From Paenarthrobacter sp. (GTDB taxonomy: Bacteria > Actinomycetota > Actinomycetes > Actinomycetales > Micrococcaceae): a DNA stretch of 64,000 nt. Each line of letters starts with the position of its first letter. Positions within the stretch are counted from its first letter, which is position 1. The stretch covers positions 68,502 to 132,501 of the forward strand of contig JAPSHX010000005.1 in assembly GCA_031179305.1 (NCBI GenBank), written 5' to 3'. The notes below the pieces were generated by a model. That model was given only the letters and a program-made list of their open reading frames with translations, had not been told where the DNA came from and made no database searches. Shown here piece by piece: positions 63,348 through 64,000 of this stretch. Made by a program: the position numbers and the translations under genes.

Positions 63348-63992
63348 GTGAGCAATCCGCAAGAACCCAATAAGCCAGATCACCAACCCGGGTACAACCC
63401 GCCGCCGGTTCCGCCTGGACCCGAGTACCCCCCGCAGAGTGGCGGTTCACCGCAGTGGCAGCAGCCGCCGTCGTCCGCTTCTCCGCAAGGCAACCCGCAG
63501 TACGCACCTCAGGGCCAATACCCGCCCGGCCAATACCCACCCGGCCAATACGGCCAGCAGCCACCGAAGAAGAGCCGGAAATTGCTGTGGATCGTCCTGA
63601 GCATTGTGGCGGGAGTTATCGTGTTGGCCGTGGTGGGCATATTGGTGCTCGTCAACGTGGTGGGCAACGCGACGTCCAAGGCGAGATCCTTGGCAGATGA
63701 ATTCACTAATCTGGTGGTGTCAGGCCAAACGGAGCAGGCCTACGACAACTACCTCAGCCAGCCATTGAAGGACGAGTTGGACAAACAATCGTTCGTGGAT
63801 GGCATTGCCAGCTTGGAGCTGGACAGCTCATGCAAACCAAACTACAACTCCGTGAGCGTGAACTCGGAGAACGGAAACAACAAGGCAGACCTTGCCGGCA
63901 AGCTCCAATGTGACGGCAAGACCATCGATCTCCAATACATCTTCGAGGGCACCAACGACCTCAAGATGAGCAGTATCCGCCTGCGCCCCTAA
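63348..63992 (+). CDS. Proline-rich single-pass membrane protein with C-terminal DUF4878-like domain
   Basis: 214 residues. The N-terminal 80 residues are cytoplasmic and full of Pro, Gln and Gly with repeats of QYPPG; a single helix LLWIVLSIVAGVIVLAVVGI follows a KKSRK stop; the outer domain of about 110 residues has the SLADEFTNLVVSGQTEQAYDNYLS pattern seen in DUF4878-type nuclear transport factor 2-like folds. The GTG at 63348 is preceded by AAAGGGG; the frame is open from 63237. Function unknown. Confidence 0.8.
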   Translation: MSNPQEPNKPDHQPGYNPPPVPPGPEYPPQSGGSPQWQQPPSSASPQGNPQYAPQGQYPPGQYPPGQYGQQPPKKSRKLLWIVLSIVAGVIVLAVVGILVLVNVVGNATSKARSLADEFTNLVVSGQTEQAYDNYLSQPLKDELDKQSFVDGIASLELDSSCKPNYNSVSVNSENGNNKADLAGKLQCDGKTIDLQYIFEGTNDLKMSSIRLRP

Positions 63993-64000
63993 GCGGAAGC

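Noticed and set aside
1..64000. tRNA or rRNA genes, insertion sequences, prophage, attachment sites
   Set aside because: No cloverleaf with CCA-type arms, no transposase or integrase coding region and no flanking direct repeats were seen.

Overview
The window looks like chromosomal DNA of a high-GC actinobacterium of the Micrococcaceae, most likely Arthrobacter or Paenarthrobacter. The reasons are GC-rich codon use, many GTG starts, leaderless-looking promoters, GpsI-type PNPase, an IF-2 with a long Pro/Ala/Gly-rich N-terminus, and gene orders shared with other actinobacteria such as Mycobacterium. I see no rRNA, tRNA, CRISPR array, insertion sequence or prophage. Nearly all of it is intact protein-coding sequence; only the first gene is cut by the window edge.

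Region 1 (1-7163) is a molybdenum-cofactor island. mog (partial), moaC and moeA lie on the minus strand and moaA-moaD on the plus strand. Between them is a minus-strand operon of response regulator, histidine kinase and a membrane-anchored sulfite-oxidase-family molybdoenzyme. Region 2 (7191-22377) is mostly minus-strand RNA and translation housekeeping: M16 peptidase, pnp, rpsO, ribF, two small membrane proteins, truB, then rbfA, infB, ylxR, nusA and rimP. An aminotransferase and a guanine-deaminase-like gene are set into it. Several perfect hairpins act as probable terminators.

Region 3 (22483-30677) holds a DUF4439-like membrane-anchored protein, a VIT1/CCC1 transporter, an APH(6)-like kinase, a TSUP permease and proS. 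It also holds a 37-residue ORF with its own promoter and terminator, and an ABC-2 export operon (ATPase, permease, TetR) with a palindromic operator at its promoter. Region 4 (30732-38019) has a lipoprotein and the conserved dxr-rseP-(YciI)-ispG-GNAT isoprenoid/site-2 protease block, followed by a lipase-maturation-factor-like membrane protein.

Region 5 (38049-46614) is a complete carbohydrate-use locus: LacI repressor, lipoprotein binding protein, two permeases with no ATPase, two Gfo/Idh/MocA oxidoreductases, a TIM-barrel isomerase/epimerase and a ThuA-like protein. Identical 12-bp palindromes lie in front of the repressor gene and the transporter operon. The enzyme set fits an oxidation/elimination/hydration/reduction (3-keto-sugar) route; the substrate is unknown.

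Region 6 (46682-63199) is branched-chain amino acid catabolism. One operon encodes biotin-dependent carboxylase beta and alpha subunits, acyl-CoA dehydrogenase, CoA-transferase A and B, a MaoC hydratase and a CitE-like lyase, with a divergent TetR. A second encodes E1alpha, E1beta and E2 of a branched-chain 2-oxoacid dehydrogenase, with a divergent Lrp/AsnC regulator. The gene set matches the M. tuberculosis Rv2495c-Rv2506 locus as I remember it, but here the two halves are separated by about 3.5 kb. That insert holds a TetR-controlled SDR-hydrolase fusion gene and a separate epimerase/dehydratase. The window ends with a proline-rich, single-pass membrane protein.
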